Of a stretch of DNA of 64,000 nucleotides, positions 12,569 to 26,839 are shown piece by piece. The translations under genes and the position numbers were made by a program. Position 1 is the stretch's first letter; each line of letters opens with the position of its first letter. Below the pieces are notes generated by a model. The model worked only from the letters and a program-made list of their open reading frames with translations. It did no database searches and was not told the origin of the DNA. Location: NCBI GenBank assembly GCA_950295325.1, contig OX485807.1, positions 14,909,001 to 14,973,000 on the forward strand. Direction: 5' to 3'. Origin of the DNA: Polytrichum commune. Taxonomy: Eukaryota > Streptophyta > Polytrichopsida > Polytrichales > Polytrichaceae.

Positions 12569-12944
12569 ACTACACTAAATATGATATTTAGTGTCACAAA
12601 TTCTAATTGTCTTGCTAAATACAAATTGTAAACCGTGGTATAGTGTCACCAACAGTAATTTTAACCCAACATTATTTGTCATTCCTTGTAAATAGTTTTG
12701 GGGATTATATATTTACAATGTTGCAATTGTTGTCACTTACCAAGTGATTTTTCATCCAACACTCAATCATCCGGGACAATATTTCATCACAAGTTGCTGA
12801 CAAGAGAAGGTAGGGTTGTGACCAATGGATGAACTCATCCATCACCATGACAATACTTGTTCATTATTCATAAGAAGTGTCATCCGAAAAGTTCTCATAG
12901 TGACATTAAATACCATACGACACTAAATATGATTTTAGTGTAGT
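12569..12944. mobile_element. Non-autonomous element B1 with CACTA-type termini
   Basis: Termini are ACTACACTAAATATGATATTTAGTGTC at the left and a near reverse complement at the right, like element A1 but with a different interior. A relative in the same orientation lies at 22151-22499, sharing GTCTTGCT, CATTCCTTGTAAA, ATTTACAATGT and AGAAGTGTCAT. There is no ORF of note. Confidence 0.7.
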
Positions 12945-15900
12945 CATCGTAATAAGCGAGGGAGGGGGAATAGTGTGGATGGGAAATTAGTGAATGCAAT
13001 CCTAAATTTTTTTACACTATGAGATTAGTGCCGTCAAAAGACCCAGGAAGCATTGTTCACCTCAACACTATTAACTAAAGATACTATTCATAGCGATATT
13101 GTTCATTGAAAGGACCGATACAATTCATCCTATCACTACTCACTAACAAGCATGTGTTCGCATATTTTACTATCACTCTGCAAGCACCTTTGAGCACACA
13201 CTTATTTTCTTGAAGTGTATGGTAAATGAGCGTGTGTTCATGAATTTAATATCACTCGATAAAAAAAAAACTACAACCCTCACTAGTTTTGGGACTTGGC
13301 AAAATAGTGCATGTTTTGGGAATTCATTCCACATGCACTAATTGGGATAGTTAGTGTGTTAAAACCCCCGCTCTCTTATGCCAATGTCAATCCATATCAA
13401 GTGGGCACCTATACTCCAAGTTGGGGTCATTGATGTTGTTTCCAAGTTCAAACCATCTTAAGAAATAACTATATGTGCTATTATATAATGGATTGCATTT
13501 TTGCCTTCAATAGTAATGTTTAGGGTCCCATCTCAAACAAGTGGGCATCTAGCCCTAGCCATATATGATGTTCCCATGTTTGTTTGTAAGTCCTATATAC
13601 ATACATCACTATCTATTCCCATCAATGTCCATTTTGGATCATGTACCATGGTTGAAATATGATCTCGACATATAATGATTCAAACTCAAATGCGCACATT
13701 CATGTATTGATGCAAGTTGGTTCTCATATCGGAAAAGATGCATAGAAAACAAATTGTTGTGAATAAATGAATCAACAATATTGTTAAAGAACATGGTACA
13801 ACATTGTTATACCGATCAAACCAATGAAACTTAGTAAGTATCACTAGATGGCACGATTTTTGTATACATGAGCCATTATTTGATATTGGCTTATTTAAAC
13901 CTATCTACAAACGTTGTTGTATGTTACACGTACTCAAATAACATTTAAAACAACAATAGCTTTAAGTACATGTATCATACGGATATAAAAAATGTAACAT
14001 CCACATTATATATACCGACCGGTATAAATAAAGATTGGACTTGGTTCATTGCTTGTTTTTTCAGCTGTTACATTTACTTTATATTTAAAAGTGAATCCTT
14101 GATCTACTTTTGTGTAATATTTGATTCTAGGTCTTTTAGGCAACTCAATTGCTTTTAATTATTCGTGTCATTGTTAATGTTTGGTTGAAAGTGTACTCAA
14201 CATCGAATGTTTAAAATTTACACACTTCTACAAATTGTTTAAAATTGAATGTTTTGCAAATTATTGCGAACCGCATATTCACCCACCTATCCATTCATAC
14301 ATGCCCATACATTTGCCATTGTTGCATGGACCAAGCCAACAAAATGGTAAAAGATGGTGCATTGATAAGATAAATACATAGTATTATGTAGATCCATAAC
14401 AATATTTCATGGAATATTCCTCATATTCATACTGGATGTGGGGAATATATGAAAATATTATGTGGAATATTGTCAGTCCCGCATAATGTTGTTATGGATA
14501 TGAATAATGTTATGTGATCACACTACAATGTATTAAACCCGATTACACTTCGTGTTACTTTCCATATGTCATCTGCTTATAGTTCATACTCACAACAATG
14601 TTTTTTTTCTTGTTTTTTCTTCATCGGCTCTTGGCCCATGCATTGGCTAGCTACTTTCCTTGTACAAGTGTGTGATGTAAGCTCAAGCCAAGCAATACAC
14701 AAGTAATGATGCATATACATTTGCCACTCTCATACTTATTGTAACTTACTATGGTAACGTCATGTGGTTATTAAAATTCATACAGAGTAGTGGGTAAAGT
14801 GTATTGAAACATAAACAAGAATTTGATTCCCAACATATCATAGTAATGGGAATATTTATACAATGCCCAAAGGTATATATTTTGCAATGGCATATACATA
14901 TGCAAGTATCCAATGGATATTACCATTGACATTTGAAGGTTCTTGAACCTTGAGGTAAACAAATCTTATGGTTATGGTTCTTATTAGGACACCTATATTT
15001 GAGTGGTATGTGGTTAGGTGTGCCTCCAAGAATGGATGTCAAAAATGAATGTGTTAAAAGAGATTGAACTATGTGGTCAAAATATGATAACCAATTCTAG
15101 GCTTTATATATAGTCAACATGATTAGGGAGGAAAGGGGACCTATACGATCGTTTAACAAGCACATGAATATTCTAAATAAGATATTTATAGGAGTTCCAA
15201 AGATGACAAGGAAAGCGACAACAACCTCAACTTGGATATGCTAACTACCTCGTACGAATTGTGTGTTTCATATCCTATGAGAAATAGTCAAGTTGGAAAA
15301 AAGTAACCATTTAAGGGTTGTCTACCTTATGACTTGGGGCCGACTTAGACTACAGTGAAAAAGTACACCGGTCAAGAATTTTAGGGGAATGAAATGGGAT
15401 TTTCTCTGGCCGGGGTTTACACTACATCCAATACTTTCTTCGGTGGGAAACCTCAAGCATGAAAAAAAAAACGACATGGTTGCCAACATGGCAACACTTT
15501 TAGCTAGGGAGTTTTCTAGAGGTCAAGTTTTTTGGATAACCCCAAACCCTCTGATGAGAGACTTGACCTTCAGAGAACTCCAACTTGAGGCATTTTAAAA
15601 ATTGTTTTTCCCATCTTGTCCACCATAGCAACCATTTGGCTTAAACAACCTAGTCTTGGGCCGAACTTTTCGGACCGACTTGTGCACTTTTCTTGATACC
15701 ATGGTGAACACATTGGCAACTTACATAGATACCCTGTACCTATACTTATGCAAATTCCCGGTTGGGACTAGATACCCGCCGGGTATTGGTAACTTCGTCG
15801 ACAAGTTTCAAGATACTGTACTCCTCTGGTGACGGCTACTAAACAAGAGCCGTCTGAACTCAAAGCGCCTATGTGGTGTACGGATTAGGGTTGACTAAGC

Positions 15901-16150
15901 GCCACATACTCACTGCCTAATCGCACCCGTCGATGCCCCACAATCCAACGGCCACGAATTGCCGATTTTGAATTGCAACTCTCGTAGGCTGGCACTCCGG
16001 GATGTGGGCACATCGTAGTGGCGTACTTTCCACGTATTTCATCCAGGAATCTGAAACCGTCGATGCAGAAGGGATCCAAGGGCCCAGGTGTCGTCTCTCT
16101 CCTTTTTCCCCTCTCGAGACTCTGGCCTTTCACCTCCCTAGCTTGCTGTT
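12945..16150. other. Gene-free spacer upstream of H3.3
   Basis: Apart from a degenerate palindromic MITE (14368-14520) nothing coding could be supported. The last 300 bp becomes GC-richer on approach to the H3.3 promoter. Confidence 0.5.
14368..14520. mobile_element. Palindromic MITE related to 8853-8996
   Basis: It contains the same core strings as the 8853 element: GATCCATAACAA at left, CTGGATGTGGGGAATAT in the centre, and GTTATGGATATGAATAATGTTATG at right. The left arm is more degenerate, so its boundary is approximate. Confidence 0.55.
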
Positions 16151-16158
16151 TCCCAAAG

Positions 16159-16165
16159 TATATAA
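16159..16165 (+). promoter_or_regulatory. TATA box of the H3.3 gene
   Basis: TATATAA lies about 110 bp before the 5'-UTR splice donor at 16269. It is followed by a CT-rich leader typical of a plant transcription start. The transcription start (near 16190) is inferred. Confidence 0.5.
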
Positions 16166-16189
16166 TCCGACTCTAGAGTTCTTTGTTTT

Positions 16190-17939
<1,750 letters not shown>

Positions 17940-18556
17940 GTTGAGAGATGGGCGTTGTAAGACAATGTGTGGAATAGTTGAAGCCTCATAATTGGCCAAC
18001 TCTTGTGGCTTGCAACGAAAGTTAGTGCCACTGATAGTTTAATTTACCATGTACATTAACAGGCCAGCATAGGTACATTTTTGGATAGTTTTGCACGAAA
18101 GGTTATCCTCTGGATAGCTAGCTTATCATTTTATTTTTGCTCACAAGCAATGTGTAGTGATCTCTCCGAGACATAAACTGGCTTTTTTGCTCATATCTTT
18201 TATCGTGAAATTTGGAAATCGCAAATATTGAAGTTCACTTGCAAACTTGTGTCTGCGAATATGAGATTTTTGTGTTGGTGAGTATGTATCGTTTCAATTC
18301 ACTAGACTGAAATGTGTTGCCAGAGGCACGTATCTTCAAAATCATACATAGCGCCCCATCTCGAGCACAGTGCAGTCTGTATGTTCAAAAAATTCTGACC
18401 TTGTACGATGTGCTGATATATTTGTAATCATAAATTGTAATGACATTGTAATGATACATGCAATACAACATAGTGCTTGCAATACGAAGCAGACGAATAC
18501 AATATGTTTGAAATGGTTTCATTCTGGACAAATAACTGTTACTATGCTCGAAAAAG

Positions 18557-18594
18557 AACTGCATATCTCTTGTTACAAAGAGAGATATGCAGTT
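18557..18594. repeat. Perfect 14-bp inverted repeat between convergent genes
   Basis: AACTGCATATCTCT is followed by a 10-nt loop (TGTTACAAAG) and then the exact reverse complement. It lies between the 3' ends of H3.3 (17939) and MED6 (18948) and would fold if transcribed in either direction. Confidence 0.85.
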
Positions 18595-18947
18595 GTAGGA
18601 AACAAAGAACATATACAGAGTACGGTGCTCTGGTGGGAGTAAACCAATTCTTCCATTCTTCATCTGCCCACAAGTACCAACATCCTGATAAGTCTGGCAC
18701 CTAGAGTTTGATTGTCCTTGTACAGACCATGTCCACATTGAGAGAAGGGATCTTATCAACTTCCACAAGTTGTTGCCGTAAATGGTCAGCAGAGGACGCA
18801 AGGCTTCAAATCACCTAATTGAAGTACCCAACTTGTGAGGTTAACCTAGACTATGGGCATGTATGATAAATCTGCCATAGCCTGCAGGGGAGAGAGACAA
18901 GTTTGTCTCGATCGTGACAGAGGCTGTGCTACTACTACTACTACTAC

Positions 18948-21149
18948 TCAATACCTCTCAACTTTCGCTCTTTTTGCAGAACCTTGAACAGTGGGCTGCT
19001 TGCCTCCTGCAGAGGCCTGCTCTTGCTTTACATCTGGGGCTGTTGGTGCTTGAGCAGTCTCTGTCCCTGGCACCACACTGGGCACTGGGACTGGCAGTGG
19101 AGGAGGAGGCGGAGCAGGAGGCAGCTGCACAGAAATGTCAGTTGGAGGTTAGCACAGCACCAACTACTCAATCAACAACAAATATCTCTAGAAGATACAA
19201 TATAAAAGCGAACCTGCACGTGCACAGCAGGCAATGTATCAAAACGCATGTCCTAAATTGGTTAAGGCAGATGGTGCTAAAAACTGTCACTTTAAGAGCT
19301 GAGCAGAGATAATATTATACGATTGACAAAGTTTAAAATTGCTCTCGTTAGCAACTGTATCTAATTTTCAGTGCACCAGAGTATGTCTTATTTGATGAGC
19401 CCATGCAAATGTTACTAGGATTCAAAGTTACACAAAACTATCACAAGAGCCTGATGTTAAGGTGGTAGACATTCTAAGAATAAATATGCACATATGGTGA
19501 AAAAAATTAGGGTGTTAGTTTTAGCACCATCTGCCCATCTCAGCAACTGATTGGAACAAATGTACAACACAGCAGGATTCCCTGGATTACCTTCCGCATG
19601 ATGCCAGCAAGAATAGAATCCACTCGCAATACTTCCTTAACATCCACCGGCTTCTCTGATTTTTTTTTATTAGTTTCATCTGCAGCAGCCTTGCCTCCTG
19701 GTTTCCCGCTTTCATTGTCTATGTCTGCAACAGCAGAGTCTGAGCAAGGAAAACATGGATGGAAGCATACAAGAAGAGTTTGATCCTAAGAAGAGCAACC
19801 TGCTGACCAGTAAAGGATCAACATTTCCACATGACCCTCAGACTGTATTGCAGTGCGGCTTGTCAAACAGCAAAATTCTCATGTATGTCCAAGAAGTCTG
19901 AGTATCTCGAAATGTCCAGATATTACAATGTAATTACAAACACAGCGGCTTACACAGTTTTTGGTGTTGCAAATAGCATGTGAGTCGACAACTGCCTTCA
20001 TGATAGGTGTCGTTATTATATGCATCCAACTTTCTCACAAAGAATTGTTGGGAGAACAGTACAGTCTATGCTCAGCTTACCATATCCAATCTTCTCTAGC
20101 TTTGTAGCTGCTTGTGAGAATGCATTACTGATATGATATAGTGATCGAACCTGTACCAACAATACCAAAAATATTATCAACTACTGCATCAATGAGGATC
20201 TCTTTGTGATGCAACCCAGAAGTTTGTCTTTTGCAAATTTAAGAAACCAGTAACTTTCTGACCTACTTGCGTCCTTCAACCAGTTTTGTGACATCTGTAA
20301 TGTTGAACATCTTCTACAAATCTCTCGCATTATGAAATTCTTTTGATGTTTGGAAGAGAGCTGTATGGACTCACCACACGTGAGCCAATAACATTGTAAA
20401 GTTGAGGCGCCTGGTAGATGGAACCATCTAGCACATAGTATGCAGCTTGTGCGGATACTTTATCAGGACCCTCCCGCTTTTGCTTCCGGATTACAAACAG
20501 ATGCGGCTCCTGTACCTCGTGCAATATGTACTCCATGCCTGTTCTTTTCCTGCAGCCTACCTATTTTAGAAAAAGCCTCGGCAGATTTTCACATAGCTAA
20601 AGTACAGGGCAATCCGACATGCTATCTAATATGCATTCCAATCCAACATGGTACCTAATACGCATTATAAGCCAACATGCTACCTAATATGCAATCCAAC
20701 CCAACATGGTACCTAATACGCATTAGAAGCTAACATGCTACCCAATATGCATTCCAATCGAACATGCTACCTAACATGCATTCCAACCCAACATGCCACC
20801 TAATATGCATATAATCCGGGAGGGGTTAAACTCATAGTACGACAATCTATGTCCAAGACACGATATATCTCAAGTAATCTGCAATGGAACAACATAATAC
20901 CATAAAATGTGATGTGTAACAAGATTAAAGCAGGCCTTACGCGAGCTGAACCGGGTCCAGAGGATGAATTGCTTCCATCCTCAGCTGCTCATTATTGCAA
21001 GTGCGGTCGTAGAATGGCGACAGAGCGAAGTAATCGAACACCAGGTTGCGGTCCAAGGGATACGCACTCAACCATAACTGATCCCTGAAGCTGATACTCG
21101 TCATCTCCGTACCTGGAGGTCCCTCCGCTGGTGTCACCGCCATCGCCAT
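18948..21149 (-). CDS. MED6: Mediator complex subunit 6
   Basis: Five exons (21149-20941, 20549-20375, 20150-20081, 19724-19591, 19124-18948) join in frame with GT-AG introns to give 254 residues. MED6 is a conserved head-module subunit of Mediator, which links transcription factors to RNA polymerase II in the nucleus. Exon 1 carries the family signature [20 protein letters not shown] and [14 protein letters not shown]. Exon 2 has the [10 protein letters not shown] and [12 protein letters not shown] segments, and [14 protein letters not shown]. Exon 3 has [19 protein letters not shown]. Exon 5 begins with a Pro-rich run ([15 protein letters not shown]) and ends in a basic tail. The ATG at 21149 was chosen as the first in frame; a second is at 21143. 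Two telobox-like AAACCCTAA-type motifs lie upstream. A GTA microsatellite directly follows the stop. Intron 1 contains a 29-bp minisatellite. Confidence 0.95.
20611..20812 (+). repeat. 29-bp minisatellite, seven copies, in MED6 intron 1
   Basis: Units start at 20611, 20640, 20669, 20698, 20727, 20756 and 20785 with an exact 29-bp period. Core strings alternate: units 1, 3 and 5 read CATGCTA-C-AATATGCA, while units 2 and 4 read CATGGTACCTAATACGCATTA. Units 6 and 7 are of the first type. The pattern implies expansion partly by 58-bp dimers. Confidence 0.9.
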
Positions 21150-21279
21150 AATTCTCCCCCTTCCTCCCCAAAAACCCTAACCAATTCGCTCTACTTTTCG
21201 CTCTACAATCCTGCCTCACCTTTAATTTACACGTTTCGCCTATACCCACTTACAGTCTTTGCAATTGCCTAATCGCCAT

Positions 21280-21571
21280 CGCCATCGCCATACCTCTCCA
21301 CTCCCAATTCCAATTTCCTCTTTGATCCCCTAAACCCTAAGCCTTAACCCCCAGAGCCTTTTCCTACTCAATTGGCCATTGCTATGGTATTATTGGTGAA
21401 GCATGTGCTACGATGAGGATCCACCAGCAATTTTAACTGCCGTTAAAGCCTGCATGTATGCCGGACATCCCTCTGCTCGCCATCGCCATGCCTCTCCGTT
21501 CCAACCTCCGATCTCACTAAAACTCTAAGCCCTAACCCCAGCAACTTTTCCTTCTCAATTGGCCATTGCAA
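21280..21571 (+). repeat. Duplicated MED6 5'-flank with telobox-like motifs
   Basis: Two direct copies, about 21280-21383 and 21478-21571, share GCCATCGCCAT-CCTCTCC, a CTAAGCC-TAACCCC string, CTTTTCCT-CTCAATTGGCCATTG and intervening sequence. Both lie upstream of the MED6 start (minus strand), so they may represent duplicated promoter or leader sequence. Confidence 0.6.
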
Positions 21572-21743
21572 TCGTGAAACCTTTACAGTGATGCTTGATG
21601 AGTTCTGGGTTTGAGTTTCGTCGACTCATAAATTTGTGTCGTGCAACGGGCTCAGGGACATGGACACAAGAAGACTTGTCGAGGGTTTTGAAACTTTCGT
21701 CGTCGTTGTGAATTTGGTTATGGGTTCTTTGGTCCCAAGGTTC

Positions 21744-22070
21744 ACTACACAAAATATGATATTAAGTGTTTGATACACTAAACACGGATGCATACACTAA
21801 ATATCAATAACCCTATGAAAGTAAGTAACATTAAATGTAAACTCAAACACTAAATATCAACTATGGTAATATGTGGAAGTTACATATTTGAATTTAGTGT
21901 TAGTAAAGATATGAAAAGAAAGGATATAATAAGGGAGGTGGCAGTAGGGAAGGTAGCGGCACATTTATGTCTAACACTAATTGTCAAAGAATTGAAAATT
22001 AGTGTTGAGCATGGTAGGGTGGTAACAACACTAAATGTAATCAAACACTAAATATCATATTTGGTGTAGT
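21744..22070. mobile_element. Element A2, inverted relative of A1
   Basis: The ends are ACTACACAAAATATGATATT and GATATTTAGTGTTTG-type complements, closing with ATATTTGGTGTAGT. The interior is the reverse complement of that in 11903-12322, including GGCACATTTATGTCTAACAC and TGAGCATGGTAGGGTGG. It is shorter than A1 and has no transposase. Confidence 0.7.
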
Positions 22071-22150
22071 TTTGTACATGATGTTGAAACACTATAAGAA
22101 ACCCATGAATCCAGACTAAGGCAGATGGGTCTTGAATGGTTACTTTTCAT

Positions 22151-22499
22151 ACTACACTAAATATTGCATTTAGTGTCACCAATTCCATTTGTCTTGCTCA
22201 ATACTAATTGTAAACCGACCGTGTATGTAAACCTAATATTATTTCTCATTCCTTGTAAAAAAAATTGGGCATTCTAGATTTACAATGTCACTTACTAAGT
22301 GGATTTTCATCCAAATTTCAATCATTCATGACAATGATTCATCGCATAAATGTTAGAATGCAAAATATATCAAAAGTGGATAAATCAAAGGGAGTTGTGA
22401 TGAAAATATTTGCAAACTTGTTCACAAGAAGTGTCATAAGAAAAGTTACCACAATGACATGAATTGTCATATGACACTAAATACAATATTTGGTGTAGT
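22151..22499. mobile_element. Element B2, same orientation as B1
   Basis: It starts ACTACACTAAATATTGCATT and ends AATACAATATTTGGTGTAGT. Interior strings match 12569-12944. It lies 80 bp beyond element A2. Confidence 0.7.
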
Positions 22500-22825
22500 C
22501 CACTTCTCATGGGATACGAAATGCTCGATTAGTACAAGATGGTTAGGATAACCATATCACAGCCATAGGTACTATCCTCATGTGTTTTGGAGCTAATATG
22601 AATGTCTTATTCAACATGAAAGTGAACATTCTCGTGCTCACTAAATGATCATATAGGTCCTCCCAATTACGTGGCCTCTGGAACTTAGAATGCTTACCAT
22701 AATTCAAGCATGCAGTTTTATCTCTTTTATACACATGGCTTTCCGGTGTCCATTCTTGGAGCCACACCAAACCACATACCACTCAAATACAAGTGTTTAG
22801 TTAAGATAAGTAATTGAATTAGACA
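22497..22825 (+). repeat. Interspersed repeat C, copy 1 (second copy in NPR1 intron)
   Basis: About 330 bp is shared in direct orientation with 53608-53935: CACTTCTCAT, TTTTGGAGCT-ATATGAATGTCTTAT, TGATCATATAGGT, and CCACACC--ACCACA-ACTCAA near the end. There is no ORF. Confidence 0.65.
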
Positions 22826-23766
22826 CGTGGTATCAGTTGGGCCATGGCAAACGAGACCCCCACCTCTTTGAGTTGGACCACCGCCATTGTTTTCAAGTTG
22901 AATATGCAATCAATTCCATTCTATCTTATAGTTATCTTTCTAGAATATTTCACCTCTTAATTAATGTACGATGTCCCAAACTAGTGTAGGGGACCCACTT
23001 GTGATGAAAAACCACACACTTATGGGTTCAAGTTTTTACTAAACTTCCTTTATCTCGGTAATAGTGTTGAGGAACCAACTCAGAATGGTGGGCATGTAGA
23101 GTTGGCCTATCAAGGGAAGTTGGGCACCCATTTACAACCTTTCTTGGGTCCACATGACAAGTGCATGCACTTGAATAATGCCACGCATTGTCAATTATGC
23201 TACACTAAATTGTCCTATGAATGTGGGCAACATTAGTTTTCAACCCATGCCAAACCTTCAATTTCAAATGAATGTGGACTGCGTAATTATTTTTCTAAAG
23301 AAATTAATGTAGTTGAGTATATTGTTTTATGCTCCTTGAACTAATACTCCGGGTATTGGTCGGAAGTTTCTAGGAAAACTTAGGGGAAGATTCATGATCT
23401 TGAACCCACATTATTTGAAACTTTCGCCCTAATTTGGTGATGGGTTCTTAATTTGGTCTCAAGCTTTGCCAATTTGTACATAATGAGAGACCAATACAAA
23501 GCCATGAATGTAGTCTTTGTTCTAGAGGACATAAAGAGGATGGTTATAACCCATAACCTTATCCTCTTGTGACATGTACCCTAATCCCAAAAAGCTAAAT
23601 ATGAAATATGGAATTTTTGCTTAGCTCCATTCCTCCTTGTCTTGTTGGTGATCATACACTCATAACAAATGTATGCACTTAAATGATGTTATGCACGACC
23701 ACTCTTCGTGATTTCTTTTTGCAAGGCCTTTGTTGAAATCGTCTTGTATCGGCAAAGAATGAAAGA

Positions 23767-24088
23767 CGACTCCAACGTTGCCACTGGCGTGGATTCTAGT
23801 GTCGTTTCATTTTCAAATTAGTCTAAGATTATGTGTAATCCCAAAACAAGCATTACGAGAATCAGAGGGCCCTAACGATTATTGCCTCCTTTCGAAGGTG
23901 AACACCTTGAACAGGCACGGACAAGTTGGCCATCACCTATCTCCCCCCAAAGGCAAGCCCCTACATTCCCACGTGGTTGGTTAAAAATATCCAGTTCACT
24001 TGGAATACCCCCAGTGTGATGGGGTTAAACATGGTTGGTTGAAAACATTTAGATCACTTGGATACCCCACTATGATGGTTTGGATCAT
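23767..24088 (+). repeat. Interspersed repeat, copy 2 of the family at 1475-1697, with a tandem tail
   Basis: The stretch 23767-23997 aligns with the reverse complement of 1475-1697. Its distal 58 bp is then repeated in tandem (23974-24031 and 24032-24088), each unit containing TGGTTGGTT and TCACTTGGA-TACCCC. Confidence 0.55.
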
Positions 24089-24464
24089 AGATGGAAGGGT
24101 GCAGTGGAAATGAAGCACTAGGAATATCACCTTTCTAAATGCTATTCCGGCCGCTAGGCGGCTTAACCTCGAAGGTCCGGTGGGATCCGGGCTATTGCCT
24201 CGGGTTCAAGCCACCCAATAAACTACTATGCAATGCATTTGTAAGCCATTGTTGACTTACACCACCAACTTGACTATTTAACAACCCCACATTAATTACA
24301 TGGAAATTTCATTACAATTGAATTTTTCAATGTTGTTGAAACTTGTGTTTTGGGAAGAAGAAATCAAATATTTTAACTTACGACTTGAAACCACCTAGGA
24401 AGGATGGTATGTGATAAAAAAATTGAGCCATCAAATGTTAATCATTTGATGCAATGTAGGTTCC

Positions 24465-24599
24465 ATCATAACATTATTAAGCAGTGTGCATTTGTTCATG
24501 TGGGCCCCGAGCAATGCTGCAACTAATGCATATTCACATTGAATTTGCATGAACAAACAAAAGAATGCACGTTTGCACACTACTTAACAATGTTATGAT
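24465..24599. mobile_element. Palindromic MITE, 135 bp
   Basis: The left arm ATCATAACATTATTAAGCAG followed by TGTGCA and TTTGTTCATG is matched by its reverse complement at the right end. Its terminus resembles the 8853 element. A piece of it (GTGCATTTGTTCATGTGGG) recurs at about 48012. Confidence 0.6.
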
Positions 24600-24994
24600 C
24601 ATATGGTTGTGAACCTTCTTGGACAATTTCAATTTGTTCCGCACTATAGAGTAATTAATATATGCATTATAAACTAAAATGGGTAGGAATAGAAACATTC
24701 TTTGGTTCTTTAAGTAGACAAGAGGACGTATTGAGTGGACGAGAGAAAACCTCAAGATGTGTACATACAACAAAACCTACTATTTAAGATGTTGGGATAT
24801 TGCACTATTTGCAATGAGCCTCTTTAAGAGCCTACTATTGTCTTAAGGGTACATTAAAATTGAGAATGAGCCGTGTACATGAATTGAAATAAAGCATACA
24901 CACATACACAACTCGAATAGTAGTGGAAGAAGGAACTTGTATTAACACATTAAGGCGCAAGCACAGTCAAGTACACAACTCCATTACCATGCAC

Positions 24995-25200
24995 AATGAT
25001 CAAGGAGATTTTTGGGCAGAATCAGTTGAGATCCTAGTGTTTGCAAGTCCAACTAGTTACATGTTGATATCAATTGGTTTTCCTATATAAAATTGGGGCA
25101 TATTTTATAAATTCCTCTAAAATGATCGGTAATTATCCTGCAGTCTTGAAATTCAACCGGTTATTTCTCAAACTCAACCAATTCATCTGTAACTAACTGT
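24995..25200 (+). repeat. Interspersed repeat D, copy 1
   Basis: About 200 bp shared with 58541-58742 in direct orientation (GTTGAGATCCTAGTGTTTGC, AATTCCTCTAAAATGATCGG, CCTGCAGTCTTGAA) and with 51291-51407 in inverse orientation. There is no ORF. Confidence 0.75.
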
Positions 25201-25949
25201 CGGTTCTCCCCAATCATAGACCATGCATAAGTTCAAGTTCAAGTGATTCCAAATTATATACCAACTGTGAATTTTGTGAAGGAAAAAATCATAAACATCT
25301 CAAAAAACACATTGGTCTACAAAGCTAAGCAATTCATGATGACAAAAACAATTCTAAGAAAAGTCTACATATTTTAGAAGACAATGCAAGTGGTGTGCAA
25401 GTAGGTGATATTGAATTCAAGGAATATGTAAAAATAATCCACTTCTAAATATTTAAGGTCATGAAATCTACGTCCAAAACCATATTTAGGCATTACCTTT
25501 TGAGTAGTATTTTAATGATAAGCTTTGAAGATCTCATCATGATATTCTATATTTGAGTACCTAACACACCAATAAAGGGCACCGTGAAATAAAATCCAAT
25601 TTAAACAACATTTTTCTACTATTTTCAGGCATTTGACAAAAAAATGGTTTTAGTAGACCGGAGCATATTTTCCGTATACTTGAACGTGTTTGCTCCTATT
25701 GGTTGTGTACAAGGACAACGAATACACCATGCCAGGAGTCTTACGAATGACAATTCATGTAGCCGACTACTATTTTAGTTAGATTGCCTTAATACTTTGA
25801 TCTCGATCCTAAATACTTGATTCAAATTTGTCGCAATCCTTGCGAGCGCCCTTTAACAATCTTGGTCATTTTCATTTTAAGCAAGGGTCACAAGTGCTAA
25901 CCCTTCGCATTCCGCCATGCAAATGGTTAGCTTCCCAATACTGCGGACC

Positions 25950-26700
25950 TCTTAGTTCATAGGAGGGAACCAACCCTCCTACACTTGCATTCGGGACTCA
26001 CCCCTTAATCAGTAACCAATGGTAAGATGTGGACTTCCATGCATGGAAGTCCAATATTTAGTTGATCATCATGTTGCCGAAGCAACACTACAACAGCCTG
26101 AACCATACTAGGCAACTATGCCCCCATGTTGGGCCAATGCCCGTGGAGGCCGTGCTGTTCGGCCTCGGGTGGGTTTGGCGGCCACACCGCCTCACCCATA
26201 TAAGCCTCTAGGACTTTTGGCACGGCCCCTACCCCACCATTAAGAAACCTTTTGTCTCTCTACCAAGAGTTGGGGCCAAGTAGACATTTTCCCTTAGCTA
26301 CTGGGCCTAGAAGCCCCGAGCAGCTTCAGAACAACAAAACTTCCTTGTATGATCTTTGATGCTCACATGTAACCACTCCATCGTCATCTACGCTTCACGT
26401 AGATGTTGATGCACTCCTCACTTGCCCCATTTGGGCAAGTATTGTGGAAGTTATGCCTGTTCAAACCTTGGCAATCCCGGGACAGCGCCCCACTCAAATT
26501 GCCATATGTCCTAGCTCACACCTCCAATTGAGGTGTTCTTGAGCATTCTAGGATCCACACGCCATAAGCTACACATAGCTCATGGCCTTACCCTCGTGAC
26601 TCCTAGTCTCCGTGGGTGGGAGGCGTTCCCAACGCCCAGGGTCCTCACCCACACTAGGATCACTTGGGCCCTCTCACCAACTGCGCCACAAGTCCTGGGT
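25950..26700. other. GC-rich, hairpin-dense block
   Basis: A GC-rich island in AT-rich spacer holds a series of short perfect hairpins: 25960-25981 (8-bp arms, 6-nt loop), a 22-bp perfect palindrome at 26031-26052, 26385-26405 (CATCTACG / CGTAGATG), 26421-26439 (CTTGCCC / GGGCAAG), 26518-26536 (ACACCTC / GAGGTGT) and 26622-26636 (GGCGTT / AACGCC) nested inside GTGGGTG / CACCCAC (26612-26653). The ORFs here show no family motif. Confidence 0.65.
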
Positions 26701-26839
26701 GTCACTCAAGGGTCCCCCTTGTGCCCATGGTGTTTCGGACACTCCTCATGGAGAGGTGCGCTTCAAAATCGATATCCCGATATTGTCTTCTCGACCCCTT
26801 GTCCTCAACCTTATCTTATCACAACTTAGAATCTTCTAA

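Noticed and set aside
24100-24240. tRNA- or SINE-like box B (GGTTCAAGCC) near a GC-rich stretch
   Set aside because: No matching box A at the right distance and no cloverleaf could be drawn; too weak to call.
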